This document shows, piece by piece, positions 54,767-64,000 of a stretch of DNA of 64,000 nt (positions within the stretch are counted from its first letter, which is position 1; the number at the start of each line of letters is the position of its first letter). The stretch is from Armatimonadota bacterium (GTDB lineage Bacteria; Armatimonadota; Zipacnadia; JAUWAU01). The notes below the pieces were generated by a model that was given only the letters and a program-made list of their open reading frames with translations, had not been told where the DNA came from and made no database searches. The translations under genes were made by a program, and so were the position numbers. Location: positions 1-64,000 of the forward strand of contig JAUWAU010000001.1 in NCBI GenBank assembly GCA_030601885.1, given 5' to 3'.

Positions 54767-55909
54767 CGCCAGAAGCTGCAGCGCCCCCTCCGTATAGATC
54801 GCTTCCGCCTCGGGCGCGCAGTGGGTGGTGCGGATCTCGTAGCCGCCCTCCGGGTAGCTGTCCGCTGTGGGCAGGTAACCGACGCTGCCGTTGCAGTAAC
54901 TCCACACGAGCGTGTTTGGGTGCATCGAGCGGCGCTTGATGTTGGCGCCGATCTCGGCGAATAGCTCCCCAGGGAAGGTCGCGACGGCCGTCTCCCCGAT
55001 CCGAAAAGCCCAAGTGGGGACGTCGATCACGCAGGGCTCCCCGTCCGCCACCTCTTCCTCCCGCCGGGGGACCTCGATGACACTGGACGTCACGGCGAGG
55101 TCGGCTGTCTGGCGCGGGCCGATGTCCTCAAGCACGCGCAGCACCTCCTCCCCCACCGGTTGACCCACCTCTTCCAGGTGCTCGGGCGTCGGCTCGACGC
55201 GATGCCGCGGGTCTACATTGCCGGAGCCGCCGGAAAGGAACATCGCCACGACGTCGTCCCCCATCGCCTGCTCAACGCGGTGGCAGGCGACGCCCATGTA
55301 GTCGGCGCTGATGATGTAATTCTTTGGCCCCAGCAGCGTGCCATGGCAGCCGTAGTTCCAGGCAACGGCGAGCGGAGCGCCGGACTCGTCCTCGACCCTG
55401 AATACGCCCAGCTCCCGGTCAACGAAACCGTCGGGGTTCGCGCCCAAGTCCGTCGTGCCGTCTTCTTTGTGCTCGCGGCGATTGACGCCGGCATCGGAGC
55501 TTCCGCTGTCGAAGGCGATGCGTGCCGGCCGCTTCCTGCGCTGGGCCAGGAGCGCGACATACGCCATCTTGTACTTGAACGCCTCGAGCCATTCTGCATT
55601 CACGTTCTCGCCCCGCGTGACCGGGCCCGAGTGCGTGTGCGTGGTCGCGAGCAGCACGTTCCCGGGATCGATACCTGTGGCCGCACCGATCAGCTCCCGC
55701 AGCTCGTCGTGGAGCTCCGTCGTAAGCAGGCACAGGTCGCAGGACGCGAGACAGATGGAGGTGGTGCCATCGTCGAGCATCAAGGCCCTGGCGAACAAGG
55801 GATCGTGGACGCCCTCGGACGGCTCGTCACGGGAGGCGTATCCGGCGAGATGCGCCGGCGACTTGGGGGTGATCTCTACTTTCGCGGCGCCTGCGGACAG
55901 CTCCGGCAT
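54749..55909 (-). CDS. Neutral/alkaline ceramidase-like family protein
   Basis: AGAAKVEITPKSPAHLAGYASRDEPSEGVHDPLFARALML; VLLATTHTHSGPVT; NYGCHGTLLGPKNYIISADYMGVACHRVE; FLSGGSGNVDPRHR. Confidence 0.85.
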   Translation of the reverse strand: MPELSAGAAKVEITPKSPAHLAGYASRDEPSEGVHDPLFARALMLDDGTTSICLASCDLCLLTTELHDELRELIGAATGIDPGNVLLATTHTHSGPVTRGENVNAEWLEAFKYKMAYVALLAQRRKRPARIAFDSGSSDAGVNRREHKEDGTTDLGANPDGFVDRELGVFRVEDESGAPLAVAWNYGCHGTLLGPKNYIISADYMGVACHRVEQAMGDDVVAMFLSGGSGNVDPRHRVEPTPEHLEEVGQPVGEEVLRVLEDIGPRQTADLAVTSSVIEVPRREEEVADGEPCVIDVPTWAFRIGETAVATFPGELFAEIGANIKRRSMHPNTLVWSYCNGSVGYLPTADSYPEGGYEIRTTHCAPEAEAIYTEGALQLLAQVAGR

Positions 55910-56192
55910 GGCTCAGCGCTCCTTCCTGTGGTGCTTCAACATGGGGATACGTATATTGGCACAACCCTCGTCCGGACCAGCACGGGTTGACGATGTGCAG
56001 TGATGGGACATGGTTTACATCGCGGGCACGGTAGACACCTCGCCCAGTTGCGCAAAGTGATGAACAACGGCGCCATCAAACAACACAGCGCCCGTCACAG
56101 CCCAAACCACCTGACCACGCAACAGCGAACGAAACAAATGTTTGTCAACTATGTCCTGTCGTCGAACACCACCAACCCGTGGCGCCCGGGGA

Positions 56193-57185
56193 TCAATACT
56201 CCCCCACCTCGACGAACGCCTTATACGCCCAGTGCTCCCATTCAGGGCTGCAGCCGAGGGCATCGACGGAGCCGTAGTTCTTCGCGATGAAGCCGCCGCC
56301 GCTTCCGCCCAGGCGCTCGCGCATGTAGCAGGCCCGCGCCTGGATGAGCTCCCGGTCGCCGGTGGGCAGGATCTTCTGGATGTCCACCGGGCACCAGAAA
56401 GTCATGCGTCCCGCGAAGTTGTCGGCGAGACGGTCGATGCCGTGCACCTCAGGCTGGTCGAACTGCAGCACGTCCATCCCCGCCTGCGCCAGCGGCTCGA
56501 TGATGTCGTAGACGTAGCCGCACGAATGCATCCAGACGGTGAGGCCCCGGGCGTGGGCGTGCAAGACGAGGCGTTCGAAATCGGGCAGGAAGAGGTCGCG
56601 CCACATGGCCGGGCTGATGAGCAACTGATCCTGCGTGCCCCAGTCCTCACAGAAGAACACGCCGTCGGCGCCGATCTCGGCGTAGATGTCCACCATCTTC
56701 AGGATGAGGTCGAGCACCATCCCGTTCAGCCGCCGCACCAACTGCGGCTCCGCAGCGCAGTCCAGCAGGTAGTTGTCCAGTCGGCGCAGCTTACGCGCCA
56801 CGTTGAATGAGCATCCGGGGATGCTCCCCAGCCTGTACTTGTCCGGATTCGCGGCGAAGCTCTCCCGGGCCCGCTCGTAGCGGCTGCGATCGTCGAGCGT
56901 CGGCGGGCGATAGCCGTCCAGATCGTCCCAGGCGCGGATGGCGCCCTCGTGCACCTCCCCGCTGTGCCGTGGATCGACTCGTCGCCAGACGTTGCCCCAT
57001 TCGTCCGTCCAGTACTCGCCCGTCTCGTGCTGCCAGCGCTTCTGCTCCCAGCTCGGATCCGCGGTTGGCGATCCGCCGCAGAAGTCATTGAGCCGTGGCT
57101 CGCCGTTGTACGCCGAGAACCTGAAGCCGATGCGCGACGGATGGTGAAACTGCAGCACGCGCTGGATGATCTCTCTGCTGGTCAT
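56193..57185 (-). CDS. Uroporphyrinogen decarboxylase family protein
   Basis: DGVFFCEDWGTQDQLLISPAMWRDLFLPDFERLVLHAHARGLTVWMHSCGYVYDIIEPLAQAGMDVLQFDQPEV. Confidence 0.88.
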   Translation of the reverse strand: MTSREIIQRVLQFHHPSRIGFRFSAYNGEPRLNDFCGGSPTADPSWEQKRWQHETGEYWTDEWGNVWRRVDPRHSGEVHEGAIRAWDDLDGYRPPTLDDRSRYERARESFAANPDKYRLGSIPGCSFNVARKLRRLDNYLLDCAAEPQLVRRLNGMVLDLILKMVDIYAEIGADGVFFCEDWGTQDQLLISPAMWRDLFLPDFERLVLHAHARGLTVWMHSCGYVYDIIEPLAQAGMDVLQFDQPEVHGIDRLADNFAGRMTFWCPVDIQKILPTGDRELIQARACYMRERLGGSGGGFIAKNYGSVDALGCSPEWEHWAYKAFVEVGEY

Positions 57186-57217
57186 GGTTGGTGCTCGTAC
57201 TAGCGCCCCACGGGTGG

Positions 57218-57285
57218 CACGGGTTGCTCGTCAACCCGTGCGCGTCTCCGTGCAACCTTGGCACACGGGTAGCAAGCTACCCGTG
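57218..57285. repeat. Intergenic hairpins, family A copies 2 and 3
   Basis: CACGGGTTG-CTCGT-CAACCCGTG (57218-57240); CACGGGTAG-CAAG-CTACCCGTG (57264-57285). Confidence 0.65.
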
Positions 57286-57301
57286 CCACACGGTTCCGTG
57301 C

Positions 57302-58069
57302 CTACCGAAACACCCGCTTCAGCTCCGCCACGAACCGCGGCATGCCGGTGTCCGGCGGCTCCTCCTCCTCGTACTCGATGCTGATGTAGCCGCGATAGCC
57401 GACGTCCTGCATAACCCTCCGCGCCATCTCGTAGTCCACCGGATGCCGCTCCCCGTCCAGGTCGCGGTACGTGACCTTGGCATGTGTGGTGACGGCGTCG
57501 GGGGCCGTCTTGGCGAACTCCTTGTCCGGCTCGCGGTAGTTGCCGAAGTCGAGGTTGACGCCGAACCACTCGTGGTCAACGCCCTTCACCAAGCGCTCCA
57601 TGTGGGCCGCCGTAGCCGTGATGCCGCCGTGATTCTCGAGCGCCACAACCACGCCCCGCTCCTTGCCGTACTCCGCGCACTCCCTCATGCAGGCGATGGC
57701 CCGCTGCATCACTTCGTCCTCGTCCTCGCCCTCGGGCACGCGGCCGCCGAAGATGCGAATGCACGGCGCGCCGAGGACAACGCCGTGATCGATCCACTCC
57801 TTCGTCATCTCCACATCCTTGCGCAGCTTCGCCTCGTCGGCCTGCGCGAAGTCATTGCCCACGGCCGTCCCGCACACGTCCAGGCCCGCCTCGAAGCAGC
57901 AGCGCTTGATGTGGTTCAGGTACTCCCGATCGGTCTGCGGGAAGAAGTACGAGGTCAGCTCGATGCCGTCCAGTCCCAGGTCGGCGCACGTGGTGATACA
58001 CTCCTCCATGCTCATGTCGCCCGACTTGAGAGGCTGGCGATAGGAATAGGTGCAGGATGCGAGTCTCAT
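57302..58069 (-). CDS. Sugar phosphate isomerase/epimerase
   Basis: MRLASCTYSYRQPLKSGDMSMEECITTCADLGLDGIELTSYFF; VALENHGGITATAAHMERLVKGVDHEWFGVNLDFGNYRE; ISIEYEEEE. Confidence 0.92.
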   Translation of the reverse strand: MRLASCTYSYRQPLKSGDMSMEECITTCADLGLDGIELTSYFFPQTDREYLNHIKRCCFEAGLDVCGTAVGNDFAQADEAKLRKDVEMTKEWIDHGVVLGAPCIRIFGGRVPEGEDEDEVMQRAIACMRECAEYGKERGVVVALENHGGITATAAHMERLVKGVDHEWFGVNLDFGNYREPDKEFAKTAPDAVTTHAKVTYRDLDGERHPVDYEMARRVMQDVGYRGYISIEYEEEEPPDTGMPRFVAELKRVFR

Positions 58070-58277
58070 GGTCGTCAGTCCTTTCGCTTCGCGCGGAATC
58101 GCCCCGAAGACAGCCGTTTGCCTGACCTCTGCAAGCGCGGAGGCAGTTCCTCGCCCCGCTTGCGGGGGGAGTGAGGGGGGTGGCCTATCCCGCGCGTCGG
58201 AGTATGACCCCACCCTACCCTCCCCGCAAGCGGGGAGGGGAATGGCTTTGCCTGGCCCCTCGGGCCCGTAGTTCCAC

Positions 58278-58610
58278 GTGTGTGATGACGAACCTCTGCC
58301 CCCAACGCCGCGCGCAGGGGTGTCGGCGACGGCGGCGAAGCACGGTAGTGAAGTCGAGCGCGACGCGGACTCCGATGTCATCATCAGCCAGGGCGCGCCC
58401 CGTGGGCAGGGAGGCGGGTGCGCCCTTGCGGTCGGCAGCCACGTGTTGTCGCGCACTGTCAAAGAGACGGGAAGCTGGACCAACTACGAGGACGTGTTGC
58501 TCGGGACCGTACACCTGGCCGCCGGCGTCCACGACGTCAGTGCCAGACCACGGGAGATCAAAGATGTCGCCCTGATGAACGTCAAGTGCCTCAAGCTCGT
58601 GCCTAAGTAA
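58278..58610 (+). pseudogene. C-terminal carbohydrate-binding-like domain fragment, upstream part missing
   Basis: TGSWTNYEDVLLGTVHLAAGVHDVSARPREIKDVALMNVKCLKLVPK resembles C-terminal CBM-like domains of secreted hydrolases; no signal peptide or catalytic domain upstream. Confidence 0.5.
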
Positions 58611-58698
58611 GGCGCCCGTGAGACCTCGAGCCAGAGGTGGCGACGGCACAGGCTGCTCGCTTGGCGACGATACGCTCCGATAGGTGAGGCCCGGGCCA

Positions 58699-59583
58699 AT
58701 GCGCATCGCGCTCATCACCAATCCGAAGGCCGGCCGCAACTCCGGCGTCACCGCGGCGGCGAGGGCCGCGGACGAGTTCGAGAATGCCGGCTGGGAGACG
58801 GTCACCAGGCTGACGACCGGCCCGGGCGATGCGACGCGCCTGGCGCGCGAGGCCGCCGACGAGGGCTTCGATGCCGTGTTCGCCTGCGGCGGCGACGGAA
58901 CGCTTTCGCAGGCGCTCACCGGGCTGCTGGACACGGGCGTGCCGGGCGGGATGATTCCGGCGGGAACGGGGAACGACTTCGCGCGGACCATTGACCTGAG
59001 CCGAGACCCTGCTGCCGCGGCACGGCAGCTCATCGAGGGGCACGCGAAGGACATTGACCTGCTGCAGATCAACGACGGAGCGTTATGGTCAGTGAATGTT
59101 GTGGGCGTGGGCTTTGATGCGGCGGTGGCAGAGCGTATAAACCGACGCAGGCGGCTGACTGGCGGCTTGCTCGCCTATCTGACCGCCGTCGCGCACGAGT
59201 TGGTGAGCTACCGGCCCACGCAGATGTACCTTCGAGTGGACGAGCAGCAGTGGGAGGGCAAGGCGCTCCTGCTGGCCGTGGCCAATGCGCGGTCGTACGG
59301 GGCCGGAATGAAGATCGCACCGACGGCCGAGATCGACGACGGGTTGCTCGACGTGGTGCTCGTTGAGCACATTAGCCGAATGGAATTCATCCGGACCTTT
59401 CCCAGAGTGCTCCGCGGGACGCACATTGCCCACCGAGCGGTCCGCACCTGGAAAGGCAAAGAAGTCAGAATTGAGACACCTGAGCCGTCTCCCGTGCTTG
59501 TAGACGGAGACGTGCAGTGCGAGACGCCGGTACACGTTTGTGTCTCACCAGGGCGAGCCAGGCTGTGGATGCCAGATCGGTAG
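58699..59583 (+). CDS. Diacylglycerol/lipid kinase family protein (YegS/BmrU-like)
   Basis: MRIALITNPKAGRNSG; FDAVFACGGDGTLSQALTGLLDTGVPGGMIPAGTGNDFAR; GAGMKIAPTAEIDDGLLDVVLVEH. Confidence 0.94.
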   Translation: MRIALITNPKAGRNSGVTAAARAADEFENAGWETVTRLTTGPGDATRLAREAADEGFDAVFACGGDGTLSQALTGLLDTGVPGGMIPAGTGNDFARTIDLSRDPAAAARQLIEGHAKDIDLLQINDGALWSVNVVGVGFDAAVAERINRRRRLTGGLLAYLTAVAHELVSYRPTQMYLRVDEQQWEGKALLLAVANARSYGAGMKIAPTAEIDDGLLDVVLVEHISRMEFIRTFPRVLRGTHIAHRAVRTWKGKEVRIETPEPSPVLVDGDVQCETPVHVCVSPGRARLWMPDR

Positions 59584-59807
59584 GCGGGCCGCTGGCTTAA
59601 TCTAATCGTCGTCACCAACGGCCTGCGCTTCAACCGGCGGCTGACCGAGTAGGGAGGCGGGATGCCATCTAACTCGGCACGAAGTGTTACCCACAACTGC
59701 CGGCTTTCTTCGCGCATGCGATAATCGTGCCTCGACCTGCTTGGAGGATTTGGGTTTTCTGGGACCGACAACCCCGGGAGACACTCGCCAACTGCTCAGG
59801 TAAGCCA

Positions 59808-60749
59808 ATGAACCGACGACGCTTTACGAAGAAAGCGATGAAGGTAGGCCTGGCTGCCGCGGGAGCCTACGCGCTCGGGCGCGGCGCGTACTGCGCCTTC
59901 TGGGAGAGCTACCATCTGCGCGTCACCAAGTGGAGCGTTCCCCTGCCGCGACTCCCCGCTGACCTGGACGGCCTGCGCGTTGGATTCCTGTCCGATACCC
60001 ACCTCTGTCCCTCTATGCCCAATGAGTATGTGGCACGCACGCTGGACCTCGTGGGGCAACTGGCCCCCGAGGCCATCATGTTCACCGGCGACCTGCTGTC
60101 AGAGCCGGCGGATCGCCTGCCGCAGTACCTGGACCTTTTCGCGAGAGTTGAGGCCCCGCGGGGCAAGTACGCCGTCTTGGGCAATCACGACTTCTTCTCC
60201 GAGCGGTCCGGCCCGGCGACGGCGTTCCTGCGCGAGACGCAGTGGCGGCCGCTGCGCAACCAGAACATTGCGCTGCCAGAGACCAAAGGGCGCGTCTGGA
60301 TCGCCGGAGTCGATGATCCGTTCAGCGAGCGCGAGGACCTGGACGCGGCGCTCAGCGGCGTGCCCGATGACGCGGTGTGCATACTGCTGTCTCACACCCC
60401 GGACCTCATCGAGCCGGTGACGGCGGCGGGCGTAGACCTCATGCTGGCGGGCCACACGCACGGGGGGCAGATAGTGCTGCCCTTTATCGGCCCGCCCGTG
60501 GTGCCCTCGAAGTATGGGGCCAAGTATGCGTGGGGGTTGTTCGATTGCCGGGGCACCCGCATGGCCGTCACCCGGGGCGTGGGGATGATCTCGCCGCGCA
60601 TTCGCTTCAACTGCCGCCCGGAGGTCGTGCTGTTGACGCTGCGGCGCGACGACCGCACACTGTCCACCGGCGGCCCCGAGCGAGACCTGCGCCCGCAGGT
60701 CCGCCGGATGCGCAATAGCGTGCCGCGGCTGCGCCGGGCCACGCGATAG
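59808..60749 (+). CDS. Metallophosphoesterase (YaeI/LpxG-like)
   Basis: LRVGFLSDTHLCP; MFTGDLLSEP; VLGNHDFFS; LAGHTHGGQIVLPFIGPPVVPSKYG. Confidence 0.94.
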   Translation: MNRRRFTKKAMKVGLAAAGAYALGRGAYCAFWESYHLRVTKWSVPLPRLPADLDGLRVGFLSDTHLCPSMPNEYVARTLDLVGQLAPEAIMFTGDLLSEPADRLPQYLDLFARVEAPRGKYAVLGNHDFFSERSGPATAFLRETQWRPLRNQNIALPETKGRVWIAGVDDPFSEREDLDAALSGVPDDAVCILLSHTPDLIEPVTAAGVDLMLAGHTHGGQIVLPFIGPPVVPSKYGAKYAWGLFDCRGTRMAVTRGVGMISPRIRFNCRPEVVLLTLRRDDRTLSTGGPERDLRPQVRRMRNSVPRLRRATR

Positions 60750-60778
60750 GCGCTCTGTGGCTCGCCGCTCCTTGGCCC

Positions 60779-62866
60779 TCAGCGGACCGGCTGCACCCGC
60801 AGGATGTGCGGTTGCCTCGGCGGCAGGTCAAACGCTACGCGCGCCCGTGGACCCGCAACCGTGAATCGCTCCGTGGCTGCAGCCTCCCCGCCGCCCTCCC
60901 GCAGGAGCGTCAGCGTATATTCCCCTGGCTTGAGCAGGTACAGCTCCGCCGACATCGGCCGCGCGTCCCCCCCGAAGTGAAAGAGCCTCGCCGCGAACCG
61001 GTCCTCACCGGCGTCGGTGACCAGGACGGCGATGTCGCGCGGCGGGGTAAGCCATCGCACCCGGTTCAGCGGGAAGTAGCCCACATCGCCCGGGTCGCCC
61101 GTGGCAGTGGAGTACAGCAGCCCTGAGCTTGGCCGGCGGATGGAGGGCATGGCCTCATCGAACAAGTTGCCTGCCGCGAAGAGCGCCGGGAAGCGCAGCA
61201 CGCGGTCGGTCCAGCGCACCTCGCTGGTGTAGCCCGGGAAGTTGATCCGGAGCGCCAGCGCAGTATGCCGGAGCGCCTCCAGCAGGGCGCTCTCGTCGCC
61301 GTGCAGCCGGAAGGTCATGTATGCGCTGCGCTCTCTGGCGAGCAGCTCGTCGAACTCGGCGTTGCCCGTGAGCAGACGGTACTTGGCGACAGCCCCGGAG
61401 AGGAAGCCCATCCTGTCGGCGCACCACATCGCCGTGCCCGGCTCCGGCTCCTCCTGCGGCGGCGATGCCAGATACTGCAGGCGGATCTTCGCCATCGCCC
61501 GGATCGGCTCCAGGTACTTCGCCTCGCCCGTCATGTGATACGTGAGCAGCAGCGTGCCGACCATCATCCCGGTGGCGCTGGGCCAGCGATACAGGGTCGT
61601 CTCGCTCGGGTGGTTCTCCGGATCCCACCAGTCCTCGCCCACGCCGCCGACCCGGCCGTCCGGCCAGTGGATGGCGGTCGGGATGATTCCGGCGGGCTTT
61701 CCGCGCTCGGTGCTGGCCGCCGCGTCCACCCACGTGTCCATCCAGTCGGTGATGAGCTTGCCGACCCTTTCGTCCCCCGTTCGCTGCCAGTACAGCAGCG
61801 CCGGCTGCAGCGCCCGCGGGTGGTACACCGTATCGCATGCCCGTACAGGATCGCTGTGCACCTCGTCCACGGTGAAGTACGTGCTCTTGAATTGCAGGAA
61901 GCCGCGCTCGTTGCGGCCGGTCCACAGCGTCTCCATCAACTCCACCAGCCGCAGGGCGCGGCGCTTCCACTCCGGATTGTCCGGCTCCAGGTGCATCATG
62001 GGCGTCATGGCGTCGGAGCCGTCCTCGGCGGAATGCTCCACATCGGTCATGCGCGAGTGGTAGCCCTTGCTCAGGTGCGATTGGCTCAGCAGCGATCTGG
62101 AGAACTTCGCCTGCGCGGCGGTGATCCTGGGATCGTCGAACCCGATGAGCACCGGCACCCACCAGCGCCACATCTCACAGTCATCGCCCCAGCCGCCGCC
62201 GTACTGTCCGTCCGCCTGCATGCGGCTGTCGATCCACCACACGATGATGTCGGCCAGCCGCTGCAGGCCCTCTCGCTGACACGCCGCCCATTCCGGCGCG
62301 TCCGCAACGCGAGTGTATTGCTCGCGCGGCGGAATCGGCTCGCGCAGATACATCCGGATGACGCGGTTGTCGGGGAAGGCCTTGTGTGCTTCCCCGAACA
62401 GTGCGGCGGCCCGATGCAGCCACTCCCGTCGCCGGTCCGGGTAGCTCCAGATGCTCCCTGATTCCAGCGTGCGCCACACCAGCATCCTGGCCAGGTAGAA
62501 TCGAGTGATGGGATACAGCGGGGAGTCATCGGCGATGCCGAAGTCGTAGTCCAGCGCCTTCGTGATGCCTCGGCTGAAGTAGGGCAGCCAGCTTCCCTTG
62601 CCATTGACCCAGCGCTCGATCTCGGCAACCAGTTCATCGACGTCGGCTTGCAGTTCGGCGTCCAACCCGGGATGTCGTTGAAGCTTCTTCAGATACTCCA
62701 GCCGCGCCTGATCCTCGTCGGCATTCCCCGCCTGTCGGATCAGGGCCGCGACCGTATCGTCCTGCTGTGCCGGCGCGGCGCTGCCGAGCGGCGCCACGCC
62801 AGTTAACAGTAGGATGCTGATTCTCGCCAGGCTCCATACTCGTGTAAGGGTAGGAAAACCCATCAT
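60779..62866 (-). CDS. Large secreted hypothetical protein, probably alpha/alpha-barrel
   Basis: Signal-like N-term ISILLLTGVAPLGSAAPA; 695-aa continuous ORF rich in W/Y/helical repeats. Confidence 0.65.
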   Translation of the reverse strand: MMGFPTLTRVWSLARISILLLTGVAPLGSAAPAQQDDTVAALIRQAGNADEDQARLEYLKKLQRHPGLDAELQADVDELVAEIERWVNGKGSWLPYFSRGITKALDYDFGIADDSPLYPITRFYLARMLVWRTLESGSIWSYPDRRREWLHRAAALFGEAHKAFPDNRVIRMYLREPIPPREQYTRVADAPEWAACQREGLQRLADIIVWWIDSRMQADGQYGGGWGDDCEMWRWWVPVLIGFDDPRITAAQAKFSRSLLSQSHLSKGYHSRMTDVEHSAEDGSDAMTPMMHLEPDNPEWKRRALRLVELMETLWTGRNERGFLQFKSTYFTVDEVHSDPVRACDTVYHPRALQPALLYWQRTGDERVGKLITDWMDTWVDAAASTERGKPAGIIPTAIHWPDGRVGGVGEDWWDPENHPSETTLYRWPSATGMMVGTLLLTYHMTGEAKYLEPIRAMAKIRLQYLASPPQEEPEPGTAMWCADRMGFLSGAVAKYRLLTGNAEFDELLARERSAYMTFRLHGDESALLEALRHTALALRINFPGYTSEVRWTDRVLRFPALFAAGNLFDEAMPSIRRPSSGLLYSTATGDPGDVGYFPLNRVRWLTPPRDIAVLVTDAGEDRFAARLFHFGGDARPMSAELYLLKPGEYTLTLLREGGGEAAATERFTVAGPRARVAFDLPPRQPHILRVQPVR

Positions 62867-63250
62867 ACTGTGGACCTCCTGAGACTACACTACGCCAAGC
62901 AGGGCCGATGATTCGGATACACGCCTGCATCGCGACCAAGTCCATTCGGCCAACTCGCAAGCGGCACCTCCTCGGCCGTCGCGCATCCCCCACATAGAGC
63001 ATGTGTCCGTGTTCCTGTGCATGTCTCTTGCCGCCGGGCACGGGCAAGCGGCGCATCTGGCCTACGACCCTGCGCGGGACACCATTCCAGGGCGCACGGG
63101 AGGGCGATTGCCAACGGACAGCGCGCCGACTCGAAAGGCCGCAGTGCTCACAGGAGCAGCCCGAGCCACGGGGAACAGTATACGTGTGGCCTCAATGCCT
63201 GAGGCGGAGACTACTCGGCCTAGTCTGGGGCCGAGGCTTTCGATTTCCAC

Positions 63251-63403
63251 ATGCCGTATCTCAAGACCATCTTGGGCTTAATGGGGCTCACGAACGTGAG
63301 TTTCATGAACGCCCAGCCGATGGACATGGCCGGGCCCGAGGTAGCCGAGCAGGTACTGGAGGCGAAGATTGCCGAGGCTCGCGATGCCGGGGCCAAGTTC
63401 TAG
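63251..63403 (+). pseudogene. C-terminal remnant of an FMN-dependent NADH-azoreductase-like protein
   Basis: Reading frame (SGAEAFDFH)MPYLKTILGLMGLTNVSFMNAQPMDMAGPEVAEQVLEAKIAEARDAGAKF*, preceded in frame by TAG with no flavodoxin core upstream. Confidence 0.5.
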
Positions 63404-63476
63404 TACATCTATAGGAAAACATACGAAGTTGGCTCCACGCTGGCGGGAACGGGACCGAGGCGCCTGCCAACCACGT

Positions 63477-63523
63477 GCAGGCTGGAAGCCTGCGCTCCCG
63501 GGACCGCAGGCATCCCTGCCTGC
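63477..63523. repeat. Tandem pair of short GC hairpins
   Basis: GCAGGCT-GGA-AGCCTGC and GCAGGCA-TCCC-TGCCTGC. Confidence 0.55.
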
Positions 63524-63554
63524 ATGCCTTGTCGCCCCGAAGGGGCGCTTAGTG

Positions 63555-64000
63555 CTATCGGGCGGCGCCACACAGCCTGAAGATCGTCGCCGTTACATCC
63601 ACGCCCACGAGCTCCCTGATACGCTCGTTCATCGGCCACGGCCACAGCGGCTCGTCGGTCAGCTTCCCGTCCACATAGCGGTAGTAGATGTGGGCCCCAC
63701 GCTGCGGGCGCTCTCTACCAACGAGCGCTGCGGGAGGCGCATCGTCGTGCCCCAGCAGCAGTACGTTCTCCACCGTGGCCGCGCTGTGCTCTGGCTCGGA
63801 GGCGCCGTAGCTCGTCAGATCCCGTCCGTCCATGTTGATGGTCCGGAAGCTGCGCACCGGTTCGGCGCCCGGCTCGATGAGCGCCGCGCAGTTCTCGATC
63901 CAGCCGTCGCCCGGGTTGCTGCACTTGATGAAGAACATCCCCGGCACACTCACCACCCGCTGGCCCTTCAAACGATAAGCGATGCATCCGAGGGCGCGCG
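63555..64000 (-). CDS. Hypothetical protein, 5' end beyond window
   Basis: Frame stays open to the edge (RALGCIAYRLKGQRVVSVPGMFFIKCSNPGDGWIENCAAL...). Confidence 0.5.
   Translation of the reverse strand, partial: RALGCIAYRLKGQRVVSVPGMFFIKCSNPGDGWIENCAALIEPGAEPVRSFRTINMDGRDLTSYGASEPEHSAATVENVLLLGHDDAPPAALVGRERPQRGAHIYYRYVDGKLTDEPLWPWPMNERIRELVGVDVTATIFRLCGAAR

Overview
High-GC bacterial chromosomal window, probably from an environmental MAG or isolate with a Planctomycete/Armatimonadota-like gene style (the taxonomic guess is inference). It has about 50 supportable genes: aldose epimerase, CE15-like esterase, parallel beta-helix protein, a molybdenum-cofactor operon (moeA-moaA-moaC-MOSC/MogA fusion), three sulfatase-family proteins, an HNH nuclease, two histidine-kinase signalling cassettes, an aconitase-E1a-E1b-E2-E3 2-oxoacid dehydrogenase operon, transketolase, an agarase-like GH, a DHOD-like flavoprotein, HEAT, VWA and Gfo/Idh proteins, ceramidase and URO-D family proteins, sugar-phosphate isomerases, a DAG-kinase-like protein and a metallophosphoesterase. 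The left edge cuts an IS701-like transposase. No rRNA, tRNA or CRISPR was found. Main observations: (1) four toxin-antitoxin-like modules, three with an intact antitoxin-side gene and a broken toxin (two PIN toxins with out-of-frame internal deletions that keep both ends, one HEPN with a frameshift); (2) a HEAT-repeat protein with a VapB-like tail as a candidate antitoxin; (3) a tandem-palindrome operator (GTACTC-N5-GAGTAC x2) upstream of the MNT gene; (4) dispersed degenerate 7-nt repeats at gene junctions, with inverted clusters bracketing a four-helix-bundle (IVS/Avd-like) gene; (5) two intergenic hairpin families whose copies show compensatory base-pair changes; (6) a sulfatase-fold protein with Thr at the usual formylglycine position. 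All identifications come from reading the sequence; no database search was run.
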